The position numbers were made by a program, and so were the translations under genes. Source: Aeromonas lusitana (GTDB taxonomy: Bacteria; Pseudomonadota; Gammaproteobacteria; Enterobacterales; Aeromonadaceae). From it: a DNA stretch of 45,984 bases. Below are positions 33,278 through 44,931 of this stretch, one piece after another (the stretch's first letter is position 1; each line of letters starts with the position of its first letter). The notes under the pieces were generated by a model. The model did not search any database. It was not told where the DNA came from and saw only the letters and a list, made by a program, of their open reading frames with translations. The DNA lies in contig NZ_PGCP01000033.1 of assembly GCF_002812985.1 (NCBI RefSeq), positions 1-45,984 of the forward strand, given 5' to 3'.

Positions 33278-34084
33278 TCAGCTCCCGGAGCTGCCTTGCT
33301 CGCCGTTTTCCTCGTGCAGGCCGCATTCTCGCTTGAGACCGAAGAAGCGGGTCTGCTCCTCACTCATGCCAGGCTCCCACTTGGTGGTGGTGTGCACATC
33401 GCCGACCGAGAGGTAGCCCTGATCCCACAGGGGGTGATAGGGCAGGTCGAACTCTTTGAAGTAGTAGAAGACGTCCTTGTTGCTCCAGTCGATGACCGGC
33501 AGGAACTTGAAGCGGCCGCGCGCGATGGCGAGCACAGGCAGCTGGCCACGGCTGCCGGACTGCTCCCGGCGCAGGCCAGAGAACCAGGTCTGGGCGCCGA
33601 GTTCCGCCAGGGCGCGGTCCATGGGCTCCACCTTGTTGAGCTGGTTGTAGCGGGTGATCCCCTCTACTCCCTGTTCCCACAAGAGGCCGAAGCGCGCCTC
33701 CTGCCAGGCTGGCGAGAGCTCGGCACGGTAGATCTTCAGGTTGAGCGCGAGGCGCTCGGTCAGCTCGTCGATGAAGCAGTAGGTCTCCGGGAACAGATAA
33801 CCGGTATCGGTCAGCACCACGGGCACATCGCTTTTCTCCTGGCTTACCAGATGCAGCATCAGCGCCGCCTGGATGCCGAAGCTGGACGATAGCACGTGTT
33901 CTCCCGGCAGGTGCTTCAGGGCCCAGCGTACCCGCTCGGGGGCGCTCATGGCGTCCAGCGCCCGGTTAAGGGGGGCCAGCACCTCGACCTGCTCCTCCCG
34001 ACTCAGGGCCAGCAGGGCCTGCAGATCGAGCCGCCCGTCGGCGGTGAGCCTGGGCTGCCCGCTAGTTGCTAGTTCAGGCTGCAT
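33278..34084 (-). CDS. cysH: Phosphoadenosine phosphosulfate reductase
   Basis: CysH reduces PAPS to sulfite with thioredoxin in assimilatory sulfate reduction. The 268-residue enzyme has the PP-loop SSSFGIQ (66-72), the [10 protein letters not shown] segment, [12 protein letters not shown] and the C-terminal catalytic motif KRECGLH with Cys254. The lack of the extra cysteine pairs of APS reductases points to PAPS as substrate. It is last in the leftward cysJIH operon and overlaps cysI by 11 bp. Confidence 0.96.
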   Translation of the reverse strand: MQPELATSGQPRLTADGRLDLQALLALSREEQVEVLAPLNRALDAMSAPERVRWALKHLPGEHVLSSSFGIQAALMLHLVSQEKSDVPVVLTDTGYLFPETYCFIDELTERLALNLKIYRAELSPAWQEARFGLLWEQGVEGITRYNQLNKVEPMDRALAELGAQTWFSGLRREQSGSRGQLPVLAIARGRFKFLPVIDWSNKDVFYYFKEFDLPYHPLWDQGYLSVGDVHTTTKWEPGMSEEQTRFFGLKRECGLHEENGEQGSSGS

Positions 34085-35786
34085 AGAAGTCCCTCGCGGA
34101 ATCGATAACTGGCGCCACTATGCCTGCGCGGATCACGAAGTCGCCGAAGCACTCGGCTTCGTCGCGCTCCTTGGCCCAGCGGCCGATCAGGGTGTCGAGC
34201 TCGGCCAGGATCTGCGGCTCGGTGATGTTCTCCTGATAGAGACGCGGAATGCGGGTCCCCTCCAGGTTGCCACCCAGGTGCAGGTTGTAACGACCTGGGG
34301 CCTTGCCCACCAGACCCACCTCCGCCAGCATGGCGCGGCCACAGCCGTTCGGGCAACCGGTAACCCGGAAGATGATGGCGTCGTCCGCCTGCCCATGCTT
34401 GGCCAGCAGGCCTTCGATGTCGGTGACGAAGGCCGGCAACATGCGCTCGGCTTCGGCCATGGCGAGCGGGCAGGTGGGCAGGGCCACGCAGGCCATGGAC
34501 TGCTTGCGCTGCTCGCTCACGCCGTCATCCAGCAGGCCATATTGGCGGACCAGCTTCTCGATGCGGGCCCTCTCCTTGGCGGGGACGCCGGCGATGATGA
34601 GGTTCTGGTTGGCGGTCAGGCGGAAATCCCCCTGATGCACCTTGGCAATCTCCAGCATGCCGGTCTTGAGGGGCTTGCCCGGGAAGTCCAGCAGGCGACC
34701 GTTCTCGATGAACAGGGTCAGGTGATGCTTGCCATCAATGCCTTCCACCCAACCGAAGCGGTCGCCACGGCTGGTGAATTCGTAGGGGCGAACCTCGCCA
34801 AACGAGATGCCGGCGCGGCTCTCCACCTCGGCCTTGAAGGCCTCGACGCCCACTCGCTCCAGCGTGTACTTGGTTTTGGCGTTCTTGCGGTTGACCCGGT
34901 TGCCCCAGTCGCGCTGGGTGCTGACCACGGCGGCCGCCACTTCCAGCACGTGGGAGAGGGGGATGAAGCCGAAGTCGCTCGCCTTGCGCGGATAGGTAGT
35001 TGTATCGCCGTGGGTCATGGCGAGGCCGCCGCCCACCAGCACGTTGAAGCCCACCAGCTTGCCGCCATCGGCAATGGCCACGAAGTTCAGATCGTTGGCG
35101 TGGATGTCCACGTCGTTGTGGGGCGGGATAACGACCGTGGTCTTGAACTTGCGCGGCAGATAGTTGGAGCCGAGGATGGGCTCCTCATCGCCGCCAAGTT
35201 TCTCGCCGTCCAGCCAGATCTCCACATAGGCGCGGGTCTTGGGCAACAGGTGCTCGGAGATCTTCTTGGCCCACTCGTAGGCCTCCTGATGCAGCTCGGA
35301 TTCCACCGGGTTGCTGGTACAGAGCACGTTGCGGTTCACATCCCCCGCGGTGGCTATGGAGTCGATGCCGGTACCGTTGAGGGTCTGGTGCATCAGCTTG
35401 ATGTCGCGCTTCAGCACACCGTGGAACTGGAAGGTCTGGCGGGTGGTGAGGCGAATGCTGCCGTACAGGCTGTGCTCCTCGGCAAACTTGTCGATCACCT
35501 GCCACTGGGCCGGGGTGATGATGCCGCCGGGCAGGCGGGCTCGCAGCATGACGTTGTGCAGGGGTTCGAGCTTCTGGGCGGCGCGCTCCGGGCGGATATC
35601 GCGGTCATCCTGCTGATACATGCCGTGGAAGCGGATCAGCTGGAAGTTGTCGCCGTTGAAGCCGCCGGTGAGGGGATCCTGCAGATCCTGCTCTATGGTG
35701 CCGCGCAGGAAGTTGCTCTCGCGCTTGAGGCGCTCGTTGTCGGAGAGCGGTCCTTCCACCGGTCCCGGAATCACTTGTTTGCTCAT
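34074..35786 (-). CDS. cysI: Sulfite reductase hemoprotein beta subunit
   Basis: CysI carries the siroheme and 4Fe-4S cluster where sulfite is reduced by six electrons to sulfide. The 570-residue protein has the cluster/siroheme cysteines in [15 protein letters not shown] and [11 protein letters not shown] (about residues 433-483) and the arginine/lysine sulfite-binding segments such as [17 protein letters not shown] place the start at the ATG 35786; the TTG one codon earlier belongs to the cysJ stop region. It overlaps cysJ by one base, indicating coupled synthesis. Confidence 0.96.
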   Translation of the reverse strand: MSKQVIPGPVEGPLSDNERLKRESNFLRGTIEQDLQDPLTGGFNGDNFQLIRFHGMYQQDDRDIRPERAAQKLEPLHNVMLRARLPGGIITPAQWQVIDKFAEEHSLYGSIRLTTRQTFQFHGVLKRDIKLMHQTLNGTGIDSIATAGDVNRNVLCTSNPVESELHQEAYEWAKKISEHLLPKTRAYVEIWLDGEKLGGDEEPILGSNYLPRKFKTTVVIPPHNDVDIHANDLNFVAIADGGKLVGFNVLVGGGLAMTHGDTTTYPRKASDFGFIPLSHVLEVAAAVVSTQRDWGNRVNRKNAKTKYTLERVGVEAFKAEVESRAGISFGEVRPYEFTSRGDRFGWVEGIDGKHHLTLFIENGRLLDFPGKPLKTGMLEIAKVHQGDFRLTANQNLIIAGVPAKERARIEKLVRQYGLLDDGVSEQRKQSMACVALPTCPLAMAEAERMLPAFVTDIEGLLAKHGQADDAIIFRVTGCPNGCGRAMLAEVGLVGKAPGRYNLHLGGNLEGTRIPRLYQENITEPQILAELDTLIGRWAKERDEAECFGDFVIRAGIVAPVIDSARDFYAA

Positions 35787-37585
35787 CAATAGACATCCCT
35801 TTGATAACGTTTGGCACGACGCAATTCGCTCAAATACTCTTCTGCTTCCTCACGGCTCTTGTGGCCGTGTTCGGCAATCACATCCAGCAGCGCTTGCTGC
35901 ACATCCTTGGCCATGTGGTTGGCGTCGCCGCACACATAGAAGTGGGCGCCGGCTTCCAGCCATTGATAGAGCTCGAGGCCAGCTTCCCGCAGTCTGTCCT
36001 GCACATAGATCTTGTGGCCCTGATCCCGGCTAAATGCCAGCGAGATCTTGCTGAGCAGGCCGGACTTCACATAACGCTGCCACTCCACCTGATAGAGGAA
36101 GTCCTGGGTGAAGTGGGGGTTGCCGAAGAAGAGCCAGTTCTTGCCTTCTGCTCCCTGGGCTTCCCGCTCCTGCATAAAGGCGCGAAACGGCGCTATGCCG
36201 GTGCCCGGACCCACCATGATGACGGGGGTATCCGGGCTCGCCGGCAGGCGGAAGTTGTCGTTGTGCTCAACGAACACTCGCACCTCGGCCTCTTCGGCCA
36301 AGCGGTCTGCCAGATAGGAGGAGGCGCCACCGGAGCGTACAGTGCCATCGGCCTGGGGATAGCGCACCACGCCGACGGTGAGGTGCACTTCTTCTTCCAC
36401 TTCGCTCTGGGCGGAGGCGATGGAGTAGAGGCGGGGGGTGAGCGGGCGCAGCAGGCTGACCAGTTGCTCGGCGCCGAGCTTGGCGGGGAAGCGCTTGAGC
36501 ACATCCACTACCTGGGCAGAAGCGACAAGAGCGTTGACCTGGGCCTTGTCGCCGGCGAGATCTTTCAGGGCAGCGTTGCCTGAGATGTCGGCGAGGCCCG
36601 TGATAAAGCCGCCGTGCAACCTGGTTAGCTCGAAGTGACGGGTCAGGGCCGCGCGCAATGGACCCTGGGCGGTGGCTTCATCCCCGGCAAGACCGGTCAG
36701 GGCCAGCACCTCGTCCACCAGGGCTGCGTCGTTGTCAAACCAGATGCCGAGGGCATCGCCGGGTTGATAGGTGATGCCAGACTCCTCGAGATTGATCTCG
36801 ATATGACGGATGTCCTTGGTGGAGTCGCGGCCAGTGACCTTCTGATTGAGGGAGAGGCGGGCAGGGAAGGGGTTCTCCTTGTGATACTGGCTGTGACCGA
36901 CCGCACTTTGCACCGCGCCAGCCAGGCTGGTTGCCGCGCTGGCGGCGCCGCCAGCAGACAGGGTAGTGGCGATGGCTTTCACCGCCTGCTCGCCCCAGGC
37001 CTTGGCGGCCTCCTGATAATCCACGTCCAGGCTGGCGAGATCATGGATGCGATCGGCCCCCGCCTTGGCGAAGAAGCCATCGAAGTCCTTGCCGGTCTGG
37101 CAGAAGAATTCGTAGGAGCTGTCACCCAGGCCCAGCACCGCGAACTTGAGCCCCTCCAGCTTGCCAATCTTGCCCTTCTTCAATTGCTCAAACAGATCGA
37201 CAGCGCTCTCCGGCGGCTCACCCTCCCCGTAAGTGCTCACTACCACCAGCAGGTGGCTCTCTTTCTTGAGCTGCTTGGGTTTGTAATCGGCCATGGAGAC
37301 CAGGGTGACGGGCAAGCCCAGAGCTTGTGCCTGCTTCTGAATGACGGCGGCCGCCCCCTTGGCATTGCCGGTCTGGGAGCCGTAGAGAATGGTCAGGCTG
37401 CCGCCTGGCGCCGCGCTGGTGGTCGTGGTGGTCACCGGCTGCTGGCCCGATTGGGAGAGGCCATAGAGATAGCCGCTCACCCAGGCAAGCTGCTGGGTAT
37501 TGAGGGTGGTGAGAACCTGATTCAGCTGGCGCTGCTGCTCGTCAGAGAGCGGACTTATATTAGGGATCTGGGCTGTCAATTGCAT
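35786..37585 (-). CDS. cysJ: Sulfite reductase flavoprotein alpha subunit
   Basis: CysJ passes electrons from NADPH through FAD and FMN to CysI. The 599-residue protein has an N-terminal flavodoxin domain ([14 protein letters not shown] about 66-79, [12 protein letters not shown]), then a linker rich in Ala, and a ferredoxin-NADP reductase-type half with [31 protein letters not shown] and [17 protein letters not shown], ending in RYQRDVY as in the family. It is first in the operon; the start at 37585 is an ATG one codon after a possible GTG. Confidence 0.96.
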   Translation of the reverse strand: MQLTAQIPNISPLSDEQQRQLNQVLTTLNTQQLAWVSGYLYGLSQSGQQPVTTTTTSAAPGGSLTILYGSQTGNAKGAAAVIQKQAQALGLPVTLVSMADYKPKQLKKESHLLVVVSTYGEGEPPESAVDLFEQLKKGKIGKLEGLKFAVLGLGDSSYEFFCQTGKDFDGFFAKAGADRIHDLASLDVDYQEAAKAWGEQAVKAIATTLSAGGAASAATSLAGAVQSAVGHSQYHKENPFPARLSLNQKVTGRDSTKDIRHIEINLEESGITYQPGDALGIWFDNDAALVDEVLALTGLAGDEATAQGPLRAALTRHFELTRLHGGFITGLADISGNAALKDLAGDKAQVNALVASAQVVDVLKRFPAKLGAEQLVSLLRPLTPRLYSIASAQSEVEEEVHLTVGVVRYPQADGTVRSGGASSYLADRLAEEAEVRVFVEHNDNFRLPASPDTPVIMVGPGTGIAPFRAFMQEREAQGAEGKNWLFFGNPHFTQDFLYQVEWQRYVKSGLLSKISLAFSRDQGHKIYVQDRLREAGLELYQWLEAGAHFYVCGDANHMAKDVQQALLDVIAEHGHKSREEAEEYLSELRRAKRYQRDVY

Positions 37586-37770
37586 CACACACGTCTTCCA
37601 TGGTCTGATTTTTGGTCAGGGTAAGGGGTGCAATGAATAACAACAAAGAATAAAAATATCTTCTTTATGCGATTTGTGAATTTATAAAGTCGGGATCCGG
37701 CTCAGCACCGCCTTGACTCATGGTATAAAAGAGCAGTAATGAGTCCCTTCTCCCGTCACAGGATATGTCG

Positions 37771-38571
37771 ATGACCAGATTGTTTCATGTCAATGCCTTC
37801 AGCCAGCACCCCTTCGGCGGCAACCCGGCGGTGGTGGTGCTGGGGCCTGAGCGGCTCACGGCCGAGCTGCAGGCCATGGCGGCCGAGTTCAACCTCTCCG
37901 AGACCGCCTTCCTCACCCCGTTAGGAACTGCTCACTACCAGTTGCGTTGGTTCACCCCGGCGCTGGAGGTAGATCTCTGTGGTCACGGCACCCTGGCGGC
38001 GGCCCACGCCATCTGGGAGGCCGGGCTGGCGACGGCCGACGAGGTGCTGCGCTTCGAGACCCGCAGCGGCGTATTGACCGCGGCGCGGGAGGGAGACTGG
38101 ATCTGGCTCGATTTCCCGCGCATTCCGCTTGGTGCCTTGACCCTGGACTCGGCTTACGCCGCCGCCCTGGGCTGCCAGCCGCTGCAGACCCTGGCCGCTG
38201 GTGCCAAGTTCCTGCTGGAGCTGGGAAGCGAGGAAGAGGTGCGGGCTCTCAAGCCGGACTTCCACGCCCTGCATGCCCTGCCGGGTCGCGGTCTGATGGT
38301 CACTGCGCCGTCGAGTAGCGCTGAGTATGATTTCGTCTCCCGCTACTTCGCCCCCTGGGTGGGGGTGAATGAGGATCCGGCCACCGGCTCCAACCACTGC
38401 GCCCTGGTGCCGTTCTGGGCCGATCGCCTCGGCAAGACGCAGCTGCGCGCCCGTCAGCTCTCGGCGAGGAGCGGGGAGCTGCGGCTGCGGCTGGCAGAGG
38501 AGAGGGTACAGATGGCCGGCCAGGCACTGACCCTGTGGCAGGGGGAGTGGTTGCTGCCTCCTGCCAAATAA
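37771..38571 (+). CDS. PhzF family isomerase-like protein
   Basis: The 266-residue protein has the two-half PhzF/diaminopimelate-epimerase fold: FHVNAFSQHPFGGNPAVVV at the N terminus, the conserved Glu in FNLSETAFL, EVDLCGHGTLAAAHAIW, and in the second half VNEDPATGSNHCALVPFW. Glu, Asp and the DPATGS loop form the active site in PhzF. Outside phenazine clusters the substrate is generally unknown. AGGA seven bases ahead favours the ATG at 37771 over that at 37765. Divergent from cysJ, convergent with lysS. Confidence 0.87.
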   Translation: MTRLFHVNAFSQHPFGGNPAVVVLGPERLTAELQAMAAEFNLSETAFLTPLGTAHYQLRWFTPALEVDLCGHGTLAAAHAIWEAGLATADEVLRFETRSGVLTAAREGDWIWLDFPRIPLGALTLDSAYAAALGCQPLQTLAAGAKFLLELGSEEEVRALKPDFHALHALPGRGLMVTAPSSSAEYDFVSRYFAPWVGVNEDPATGSNHCALVPFWADRLGKTQLRARQLSARSGELRLRLAEERVQMAGQALTLWQGEWLLPPAK

Positions 38572-38613
38572 GGGGCACTCCCGATCTGCCGCGCATCTAT
38601 GTGCATCGCACCT

Positions 38614-38645
38614 AAAAAAACGCCCCGCAATTGCGGGGCGTTTTG
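38614..38645. terminator. Bidirectional terminator between the PhzF-family gene and lysS
   Basis: AACGCCCCGCAA/TTGCGGGGCGTT with A residues before and T residues after the stem. Confidence 0.92.
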
Positions 38646-38698
38646 ATGGCGCTCGAGGGCAGAGGGACTCTGCCCTCGATGGCTTGTTGTTGCGGACC

Positions 38699-40234
38699 TT
38701 ACTTCTGCGGACGCAGGGCCGGGAACAGGATGACGTCGCGAATGGTGTGGCTGTTGGTGAACAGCATGACCAGACGGTCGATACCGATACCCTGACCGGC
38801 AGTGGGCGGCAGGCCGTGTTCCAGCGCGGTGACGAAGTCGGCGTCATAGAACATGGCTTCGTCGTCGCCTGCGGCTTTCTGATCAACCTGATCCTGGAAG
38901 CGCTTGGCCTGATCTTCCGCATCGTTCAGCTCGGAGAAGCCGTTGGCCAGCTCGCGGCCGCCGATGAAGAATTCGAAGCGGTCGGTCACGTCCGGGTTCA
39001 CGTCGTTACGACGGGCCAGCGGGGAAACGGCAGCCGGATATTCTGTGATGAAGGTCGGTTGCAGCAGCATGTGCTCCACTGTCTCTTCGAAGATGGCAGT
39101 GATCACGTGGCCCAGCTCCCAGCCCTTCATCAGCTCGATGTGCAGACGCTTGGCGACAGCCTTGGCGCTCTCCAGGGTGGCCAGATCGGCCAGGGTCACA
39201 TCCGCGTTGAACTTCAGGATGGACTCGACCATGGTGAGGCGCTGGAACGGCTGACCGAAATCGATGGTCAGACCCTCTTCGCCCTCTTTGGCGTAACGGA
39301 TCTTGGTGTCACCCAGGATGTCCTGGGCCAGGGTGCGCAGCAGCTCCTCGGTCAAGTCCATCAGATCGATGTAATCGGCATAGGCCATATAGAACTCGAT
39401 CATGGTGAACTCGGGGTTGTGACGCACCGAGATGCCTTCGTTACGGAAGTTGCGGTTGATCTCGTACACGCGCTCGAAACCACCGACCACCAGACGCTTC
39501 AGATAGAGCTCGGGAGCGATACGCAGGTACATGTCGATGTCCAGCGCATTGTGGTGAGTGACGAACGGACGCGCGGAGGCACCACCCGGGATGACTTGCA
39601 TCATGGGAGTTTCCACTTCCATGAAGCGCTTCTCGTTGAAGAACTTGCGGATGCCGGCGACCACCTGGGTGCGGATCATGAAGGTCTTGCGGGACTCTTC
39701 GTTGGCGATGAGATCCAGGTAGCGCTGACGGCAACGGGCTTCCTGATCGGTCAGGCCCTTGTGCTTCTCGGGCAGCGGACGCAGTGCCTTGGTCAGCAGA
39801 CGGATGGTGGAGACGTGCACGGACAGTTCACCGGTGTTGGTACGGAACAGAGTCCCTTCCACGCCGACGATGTCGCCCAGATCCCACTTCTTGAACTGCT
39901 CGTTGTAGAAGCCTTCCGGCAGATCGTCACGGGTGACGTAGATCTGGATCTTGCCAGCCATGTCCTGCAGGGTCGCGAAGGAAGCCTTGCCCATGATCCG
40001 GCGGGTCATGATACGACCGGCAATCTTCACCCGTTTACCCAGGGCCGTCAGCTCGTCGGCACTCTTGTCGCCGAACTCTGCATGCAGGTCGCCGGACAGG
40101 CTGTCACGACGGAAGTCGTTGGGGAAGGGATTGCCCTGGGCGCGCAGGGCGGCCAGCTTGGAGCGACGCTCAAGCATCTCGTTGTTCAGTTCGAGAGTTT
40201 GGTCGACTTCCGGAGTAGTGGTTTGTTCAGACAT
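38699..40234 (-). CDS. lysS: Lysyl-tRNA synthetase, class II
   Basis: LysS charges tRNA-Lys. The 511-residue protein has the N-terminal anticodon-binding OB domain (about 60-150, [20 protein letters not shown]), class II motif 1 around [15 protein letters not shown], motif 2 [20 protein letters not shown], and motif 3 [14 protein letters not shown] near the C terminus. It lies directly downstream of prfB with a 20-bp gap, the classical prfB-lysS operon of gammaproteobacteria. Confidence 0.97.
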   Translation of the reverse strand: MSEQTTTPEVDQTLELNNEMLERRSKLAALRAQGNPFPNDFRRDSLSGDLHAEFGDKSADELTALGKRVKIAGRIMTRRIMGKASFATLQDMAGKIQIYVTRDDLPEGFYNEQFKKWDLGDIVGVEGTLFRTNTGELSVHVSTIRLLTKALRPLPEKHKGLTDQEARCRQRYLDLIANEESRKTFMIRTQVVAGIRKFFNEKRFMEVETPMMQVIPGGASARPFVTHHNALDIDMYLRIAPELYLKRLVVGGFERVYEINRNFRNEGISVRHNPEFTMIEFYMAYADYIDLMDLTEELLRTLAQDILGDTKIRYAKEGEEGLTIDFGQPFQRLTMVESILKFNADVTLADLATLESAKAVAKRLHIELMKGWELGHVITAIFEETVEHMLLQPTFITEYPAAVSPLARRNDVNPDVTDRFEFFIGGRELANGFSELNDAEDQAKRFQDQVDQKAAGDDEAMFYDADFVTALEHGLPPTAGQGIGIDRLVMLFTNSHTIRDVILFPALRPQK

Positions 40235-40254
40235 GGTGATTCCTGCTGTGCTGT

Positions 40255-41353
40255 TTACAGGCCTGATTTCAGGCTGGCTTCGATAAACTTGTCCAAGTCG
40301 CCGTCCAGCACCGATTGGGTGTTGCGGGTCTCGACGCCGGTGCGCAGATCCTTGATACGGGAATCATCCAGTACATAGGAGCGGATCTGGCTACCCCAGC
40401 CGATATCGGACTTGGTCTCTTCGAGGGCTTGCTTCTCGGCATTCTGCTTCTGAATTTCCAGCTCATAGAGCTTGGCTTTCAGCTGCTTCATACACTGATC
40501 TTTGTTTTTGTGCTGGGAACGGTCGTTTTGGCACTGTACCACCACCCCGGTCGGGACGTGGGTAATACGCACCGCGGACTCGGTCCGGTTGACGTGCTGA
40601 CCACCGGCGCCGGAGGCACGGTAGACGTCGATGCGCAGGTCGGCCGGGTTGATCTCGATGTCGATGTCATCGTCGATCTCGGGATAGACGAACACGGAAC
40701 AGAACGAGGTGTGGCGACGGCCGCCGGAATCGAACGGAGATTTACGGACCAGACGGTGCACGCCGGTCTCGGTGCGCAGCCAGCCGAACGCGTATTCACC
40801 GGTGAACTTGATGGTGGCGGACTTGATGCCGGCCACGTCGCCGTCAGACAGCTCGATCAGCTCCGGCTTGTAGCCGTGGGCATCGCCCCAGCGCAGGTAC
40901 ATGCGCAGCACCATGTTGGCCCAGTCCTGGGCTTCGGTGCCACCGGAACCTGACTGGATGTCGATGTAGCAGTCAGAGCCGTCGTGCTGGCCGGAGAACA
41001 TGCGGCGGAACTCGAGATCCACCAGCTTGGCTTCCAGCTGATCCGCTTCGACGATGGCCTCGTTGAAGGTCTCTTCGTCTTCGCCTTCGACCGCCAGGCT
41101 GACCAGCATCTCCACATCGTCGACGCCCTGGGTCAGGGTGTCTATGGTGCCGACCACGTTTTCGAGCGCCACGCGCTCCTTGCCAAGCGCCTGGGCGCGC
41201 TCTGGCTCATTCCAGACATCCGGCTGTTCCAGCTCGGCATTGACCTCTTCTAGACGCTCTTTCTTGGCGTCATAGTCAAAGGTACCCCCTAAGCAGCTCG
41301 GTCCTCTCAGACAGCTCCTTAAGCTTATTTAATACAGGATTGACTTCAAACAT
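40255..41353 (-). CDS. prfB: Peptide chain release factor 2, with programmed +1 frameshift
   Basis: RF2 ends translation at UGA and UAA. The gene is read in two frames. The ATG at 41353 opens 25 codons ending ...LLRGYL, then an in-frame TGA at 41278-41276. The signal is complete: a Shine-Dalgarno-like AGGGGG (41290-41285), the slippery CTT codon and TGA followed by C. A +1 shift skips one T and continues with GAC (41277) as [12 protein letters not shown] to the stop at 40255, 365 residues in all, equal to E. coli RF2. The SPF tripeptide (stop-codon recognition) is in RKSPFDSGG and the GGQ catalytic motif in [15 protein letters not shown]2 thus limits its own synthesis. Confidence 0.97.
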
Positions 41354-41607
41354 CGTGAAAACTCTCGGGGTCGATGTGATTTAAAAACGGGACATTCTAG
41401 CCAATTGTGGAAGGAATAAACAGGGTTGGCTGGCATGGCATGGCTGCCAGCGGTGATTTCTGATGCTATTGGCAAGGTTTCAGTGGAAAATATCGCCACT
41501 GATGCCATTCACCGCTTCAGTTTTGTGCCCATTGGCCGCTATCTCTCTCAAGAGTGCCATGCACTTTGCGAGCAATCCTGTTCCTGACCCCACAAGAAGA
41601 AAGCACG

Positions 41608-43479
41608 ATGAACAATCTATCACTCAAGCAGAAGATACTGTTGTCTGTGGTCATCGCCCTGTCGCTGGTGATCCTGCTGCTCTCCTGGCAGAGCTATACC
41701 AGTCAGAAGTCCCTGCTGCTGCAAGGCAGTCAGGAGCAGGTGCAACGCCTCGGCAGCCAGCAGGCAGAGCGGATCAGCGACTGGCTCGCCGCCCGTCGCG
41801 ACGTCGTCCAGGCTCTCGGCAACAAGGCTACCCCAGAACCCCTCAACGCCCTGCAACAGGCGCAAGTTTCCGGCCGCTTCCAGCTCACCTACTTCGGTGA
41901 GGGCAGCGGCAAGATGCACGACTCCGACCCTTCCATCAATCGCGATGGTTATGATCCCCGCTCCCGTGGCTGGTATCAGGAAGCCATGGGCAAGGGCGCT
42001 TTGATCGTGACCAAACCCTATCTGGATGTGGCCTACAACATCATGGTGGTGACCCTGGCCCAGCCGGCTCAGGGCGGCGTGGTCGGTGGTGACCTATCCA
42101 TCGCTTCTCTGGTGGAGGACGTCACCAAGATGGCCCTGCCGGCGGACGGCGTCGCCATCCTGATGCACAAGGACGGCACCGTCATCGCCTACAAGGACGC
42201 AGCCAAGGCGATGAAACCGGCCACCGAGATCGACAACGATCTGACCAACGGCCTGATCGAACAGAGCAAGGCGAGTCAGGGCCTGGTGCCGGCCTATTTC
42301 GACAACGAAGGTCGTGACAAGCTGCTGTGGGCGGTAGACATTCCGAACACCGACTGGGAGCTGGTGCTGGTACTGGACAAGGCCACCCTGGAAGCGCCGC
42401 TCTCCTCCCTGCTGCTGACCCAGCTCGGTCTGGCCCTGCTGGTGCTGGTGGGCAGTATCCTCGCCATCTCCTGGCTGGTCAGCCTGCTGCTCGGCCCGCT
42501 CGGCAAGGTCTCCCAAGCCCTGGCCCGCATCGCCGACGGTAACGGCGATCTGACCCAGCGTATCAAGATCGACGCCAACGACGAGGTGGGTCAGCTGGCC
42601 AACAGCTTCAACCGCTTCGTCGGCAGCCAGCACCAGCTGATCGGCAACATCCGCCAGCTGGCCAACGAGCTGAACGCCGATGCGGAGCGCAGTCTGGTGA
42701 CCAACCAGGCCGCGGTGGAAGAGCTGCAGCGTCAACAGCAGGAGGTGACCATGGTCGCCACCGCCGTGACCGAGATGGCGAGCGCCACCATGGAGATCGC
42801 CGGCAACGCCGAGAACACGGCCGCCGCTGCTCAGCAATCTGCCCAGAGCAGTGAGCAGGGCAAGATGCTGGTGAACCAGACCCGTGCCTCCATCAACAAC
42901 CTGGCGGAGGAAGTGGGTCAGGCCACCGGCGTCATCGGCGAACTGAGCCGCCACGCTCAGGCCATCTCCGGCATCCTCTCAACCATCCAGGGCATCGCCG
43001 AGCAGACCAACCTGCTGGCACTGAACGCGGCCATCGAGGCGGCCCGTGCCGGCGAGCAGGGCCGTGGCTTCGCCGTGGTGGCGGACGAGGTGCGGGTGCT
43101 GTCGCGCCGCACCCAGGACTCCACCCAGGAGATCCAGGCCACCATCGAGACCCTGCAGCAGACCACGGCCCGTGCGGTGAGCCTGATGCAGACCAGCCAG
43201 GGGCTGGCGGACAACAGCGTGAAAGACGCCGATGCCGCTGCCGCCGCGCTCGAAGAGATCACCCAGGCGGTCTCGCTCATCTCCGACATGGCGGGTCAGA
43301 TCGCCACCGCCGCCGAGGAGCAGACCCAGGTGACCGGCGAGATCACCCAGAACACCACCGCCATCAAGGACGTGAGTGACGAGATCACCGCCGCCGCCAT
43401 GCGGGATCTGGATCAGGCGCAGGGCCTCAAGGGCCGTGCCACCAACCTGAACCAGCAGGTGTCGACCTTTATCCTCTAA
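41608..43479 (+). CDS. Methyl-accepting chemotaxis protein with dCache sensor domain
   Basis: The 623-residue receptor has one membrane segment at about 10-28, a periplasmic double-Cache domain (30-265), a second membrane segment at 268-296, a HAMP linker (about 298-350) and a cytosolic signalling domain with the highly conserved hairpin tip [20 protein letters not shown] and [19 protein letters not shown]. The sensor contains [12 protein letters not shown] (116-127) and a later Asp in GGDLS (163), which resembles the pattern used by dCache domains to bind amino acids; this is an inference. No C-terminal CheR-tethering pentapeptide is visible. The ATG at 41608 is preceded by AAGAAGAAAG. Monocistronic, with terminator. 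Confidence 0.94.
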   Translation: MNNLSLKQKILLSVVIALSLVILLLSWQSYTSQKSLLLQGSQEQVQRLGSQQAERISDWLAARRDVVQALGNKATPEPLNALQQAQVSGRFQLTYFGEGSGKMHDSDPSINRDGYDPRSRGWYQEAMGKGALIVTKPYLDVAYNIMVVTLAQPAQGGVVGGDLSIASLVEDVTKMALPADGVAILMHKDGTVIAYKDAAKAMKPATEIDNDLTNGLIEQSKASQGLVPAYFDNEGRDKLLWAVDIPNTDWELVLVLDKATLEAPLSSLLLTQLGLALLVLVGSILAISWLVSLLLGPLGKVSQALARIADGNGDLTQRIKIDANDEVGQLANSFNRFVGSQHQLIGNIRQLANELNADAERSLVTNQAAVEELQRQQQEVTMVATAVTEMASATMEIAGNAENTAAAAQQSAQSSEQGKMLVNQTRASINNLAEEVGQATGVIGELSRHAQAISGILSTIQGIAEQTNLLALNAAIEAARAGEQGRGFAVVADEVRVLSRRTQDSTQEIQATIETLQQTTARAVSLMQTSQGLADNSVKDADAAAAALEEITQAVSLISDMAGQIATAAEEQTQVTGEITQNTTAIKDVSDEITAAAMRDLDQAQGLKGRATNLNQQVSTFIL

Positions 43480-43518
43480 GTGAGCAGCGGGCTGTCACAT
43501 AGGCAGCCCCATGACGCC

Positions 43519-43548
43519 AAAGCCCCGTACTTCTGTGCGGGGCTTTTT
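43519..43548 (+). terminator. Terminator of the chemotaxis gene
   Basis: AAGCCCCG/CGGGGCTT stem with an extended, slightly imperfect upper part and five T residues, 40 bp behind the stop. Confidence 0.88.
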
Positions 43549-43672
43549 ATTGGTTGCTTATAGGAGTCCCAGTGCTACCCCGTGAGGGGAGAGGTCATAA
43601 GGTGTGTTGTTGGCAGGGCTGGTGGGATAAGGCGCAGACAACATATCTGCCACGCCCGACGTTGGCTGTGGC

Positions 43673-43706
43673 CAGAAAACAAAGAGCCCACCATAAGGTG
43701 GGCTCT
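43673..43706 (-). terminator. Terminator of gltS
   Basis: AGAGCCCACC/GGTGGGCTCT with a 4-base loop; on the minus strand it is followed by TTGTTTTC. It lies 26 bp behind the gltS stop. Confidence 0.9.
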
Positions 43707-43731
43707 TGTCTCTGAACGGTGGACTTGCCGG

Positions 43732-44931
43732 TTACAGGAAGGGCAGGGCCAGGAACAGCTTGATCACCATGGCATTGATGATGTCGATGAAGAAGGCACC
43801 GACCATGGGCACCACCAGGAACGCCATGTGGGACGGGCCGAAGCGCTGGGTGATGGCCTGCATGTTGGCAATGGCGGTCGGGGTGGCACCGAGACCGAAG
43901 CCGCAGTGACCCGCCGCCAGCACGGCCGCGTCGTAGTTGCTGCCCATGACCCGGAAGGTGACGAAGATGGCGTAGAGCGCCATCGCCACCGTCTGGGCGG
44001 CCAGCAACACGAAGATGGGCAGGGCCAGGCTCGCCAGATCCCAGAGCTTCAGGCTCATCAGCGCCATGGCCAGGAACAGGGAGAGGCTGACGTTGCCGAG
44101 CAGGGAGACTTCCCGATCGCTCACCTCGTGCCATTTCAGCAAAGAGAGCAGGTTACGCAGCAAGACGCCGACAAACAGCACGCAGACGAACACAGGCAAC
44201 TCGAGGGCGCTGCCCTGAAGGGCGGCGGAGAACAGCGCGCCCCCCTTGAGGCAGATGGCGATGAGGGCCACGGTTTCAATCAGGCTGTAGGTGGTGATGG
44301 GACGCTCCATCTCGGGCATCTCGAAGACCTGGGGTGCATCGTCACTGTTGTGCTCGGCGCCAGGCACCTGCACCTTCTTCACCAGGTAGCGGGCAACCGG
44401 ACCGCCGATGAGGCCACCCAGCACCAGACCGAAGGTGGCACAGGCCATGGCGAGTTCGGTGGCGGATTGCAGACCGTACTTCTCGCTGAAGATGGCGCCC
44501 CAGGCCGCGCCGGTACCGTGGCCACCGGACAAAGTGATGGAGCCGGCCAGCAGTCCCATCAGCGGATTCAGGCCGAGCAGGGTGGCCAGACCTATCCCCA
44601 GAATGTTCTGCAGCAGCAGCAGGCCTATCACCACCAGCAGGAAGGTGACCACCGCCTTGCCGCCACGCTTGAGGCTGCCCAGATCGGCGGAGAGGCCGAT
44701 GGAGGCGAAGAAGGCCAGCATCAGGGGTGTCTGGAAGGCGGTGTCAAAGCGCAGCTCCACGTCCATGCTGGCACGCAGCAATACCAGGACCAGGGCGACC
44801 AGCAGGCCCCCTGCAACGGGCTTGGGAATGCTGAAGGTGCGCAGCACGTTGATCCGGTTGACCAGGGATCGGCCGAGCAGTAATACCAGGGTGGCGGCGA
44901 CCAGGGTCGCGTAAGGGTCAAGTTGTAGCAT
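43732..44931 (-). CDS. gltS: Sodium/glutamate symporter
   Basis: GltS imports glutamate together with sodium ions. The 399-residue protein is close in length to E. coli GltS (401) and shows about ten membrane segments in two inverted halves, each with a glycine-rich re-entrant loop: GSITLSGGHGTGAAWGAIF in the first and AAGHCGFGLGATPTAIANMQ in the second. The ATG at 44931 follows GGAG by eight bases; the ORF can be read back to 45018 but that extension is polar and not part of the family. Divergent from ansA across about 550 bp. Confidence 0.95.
   Translation of the reverse strand: MLQLDPYATLVAATLVLLLGRSLVNRINVLRTFSIPKPVAGGLLVALVLVLLRASMDVELRFDTAFQTPLMLAFFASIGLSADLGSLKRGGKAVVTFLLVVIGLLLLQNILGIGLATLLGLNPLMGLLAGSITLSGGHGTGAAWGAIFSEKYGLQSATELAMACATFGLVLGGLIGGPVARYLVKKVQVPGAEHNSDDAPQVFEMPEMERPITTYSLIETVALIAICLKGGALFSAALQGSALELPVFVCVLFVGVLLRNLLSLLKWHEVSDREVSLLGNVSLSLFLAMALMSLKLWDLASLALPIFVLLAAQTVAMALYAIFVTFRVMGSNYDAAVLAAGHCGFGLGATPTAIANMQAITQRFGPSHMAFLVVPMVGAFFIDIINAMVIKLFLALPFL

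Noticed and set aside
33873..35792. 639-codon ORF on the + strand
   Set aside because: It lies opposite cysI, whose motifs are unmistakable; long antisense frames are expected in GC-rich coding DNA.
38684..40378. 564-codon ORF on the + strand
   Set aside because: Antisense shadow of lysS.
43582..44883. 433-codon ORF on the + strand
   Set aside because: Antisense shadow of gltS; its composition (rich in Gln, His, Glu) is typical of such shadows.
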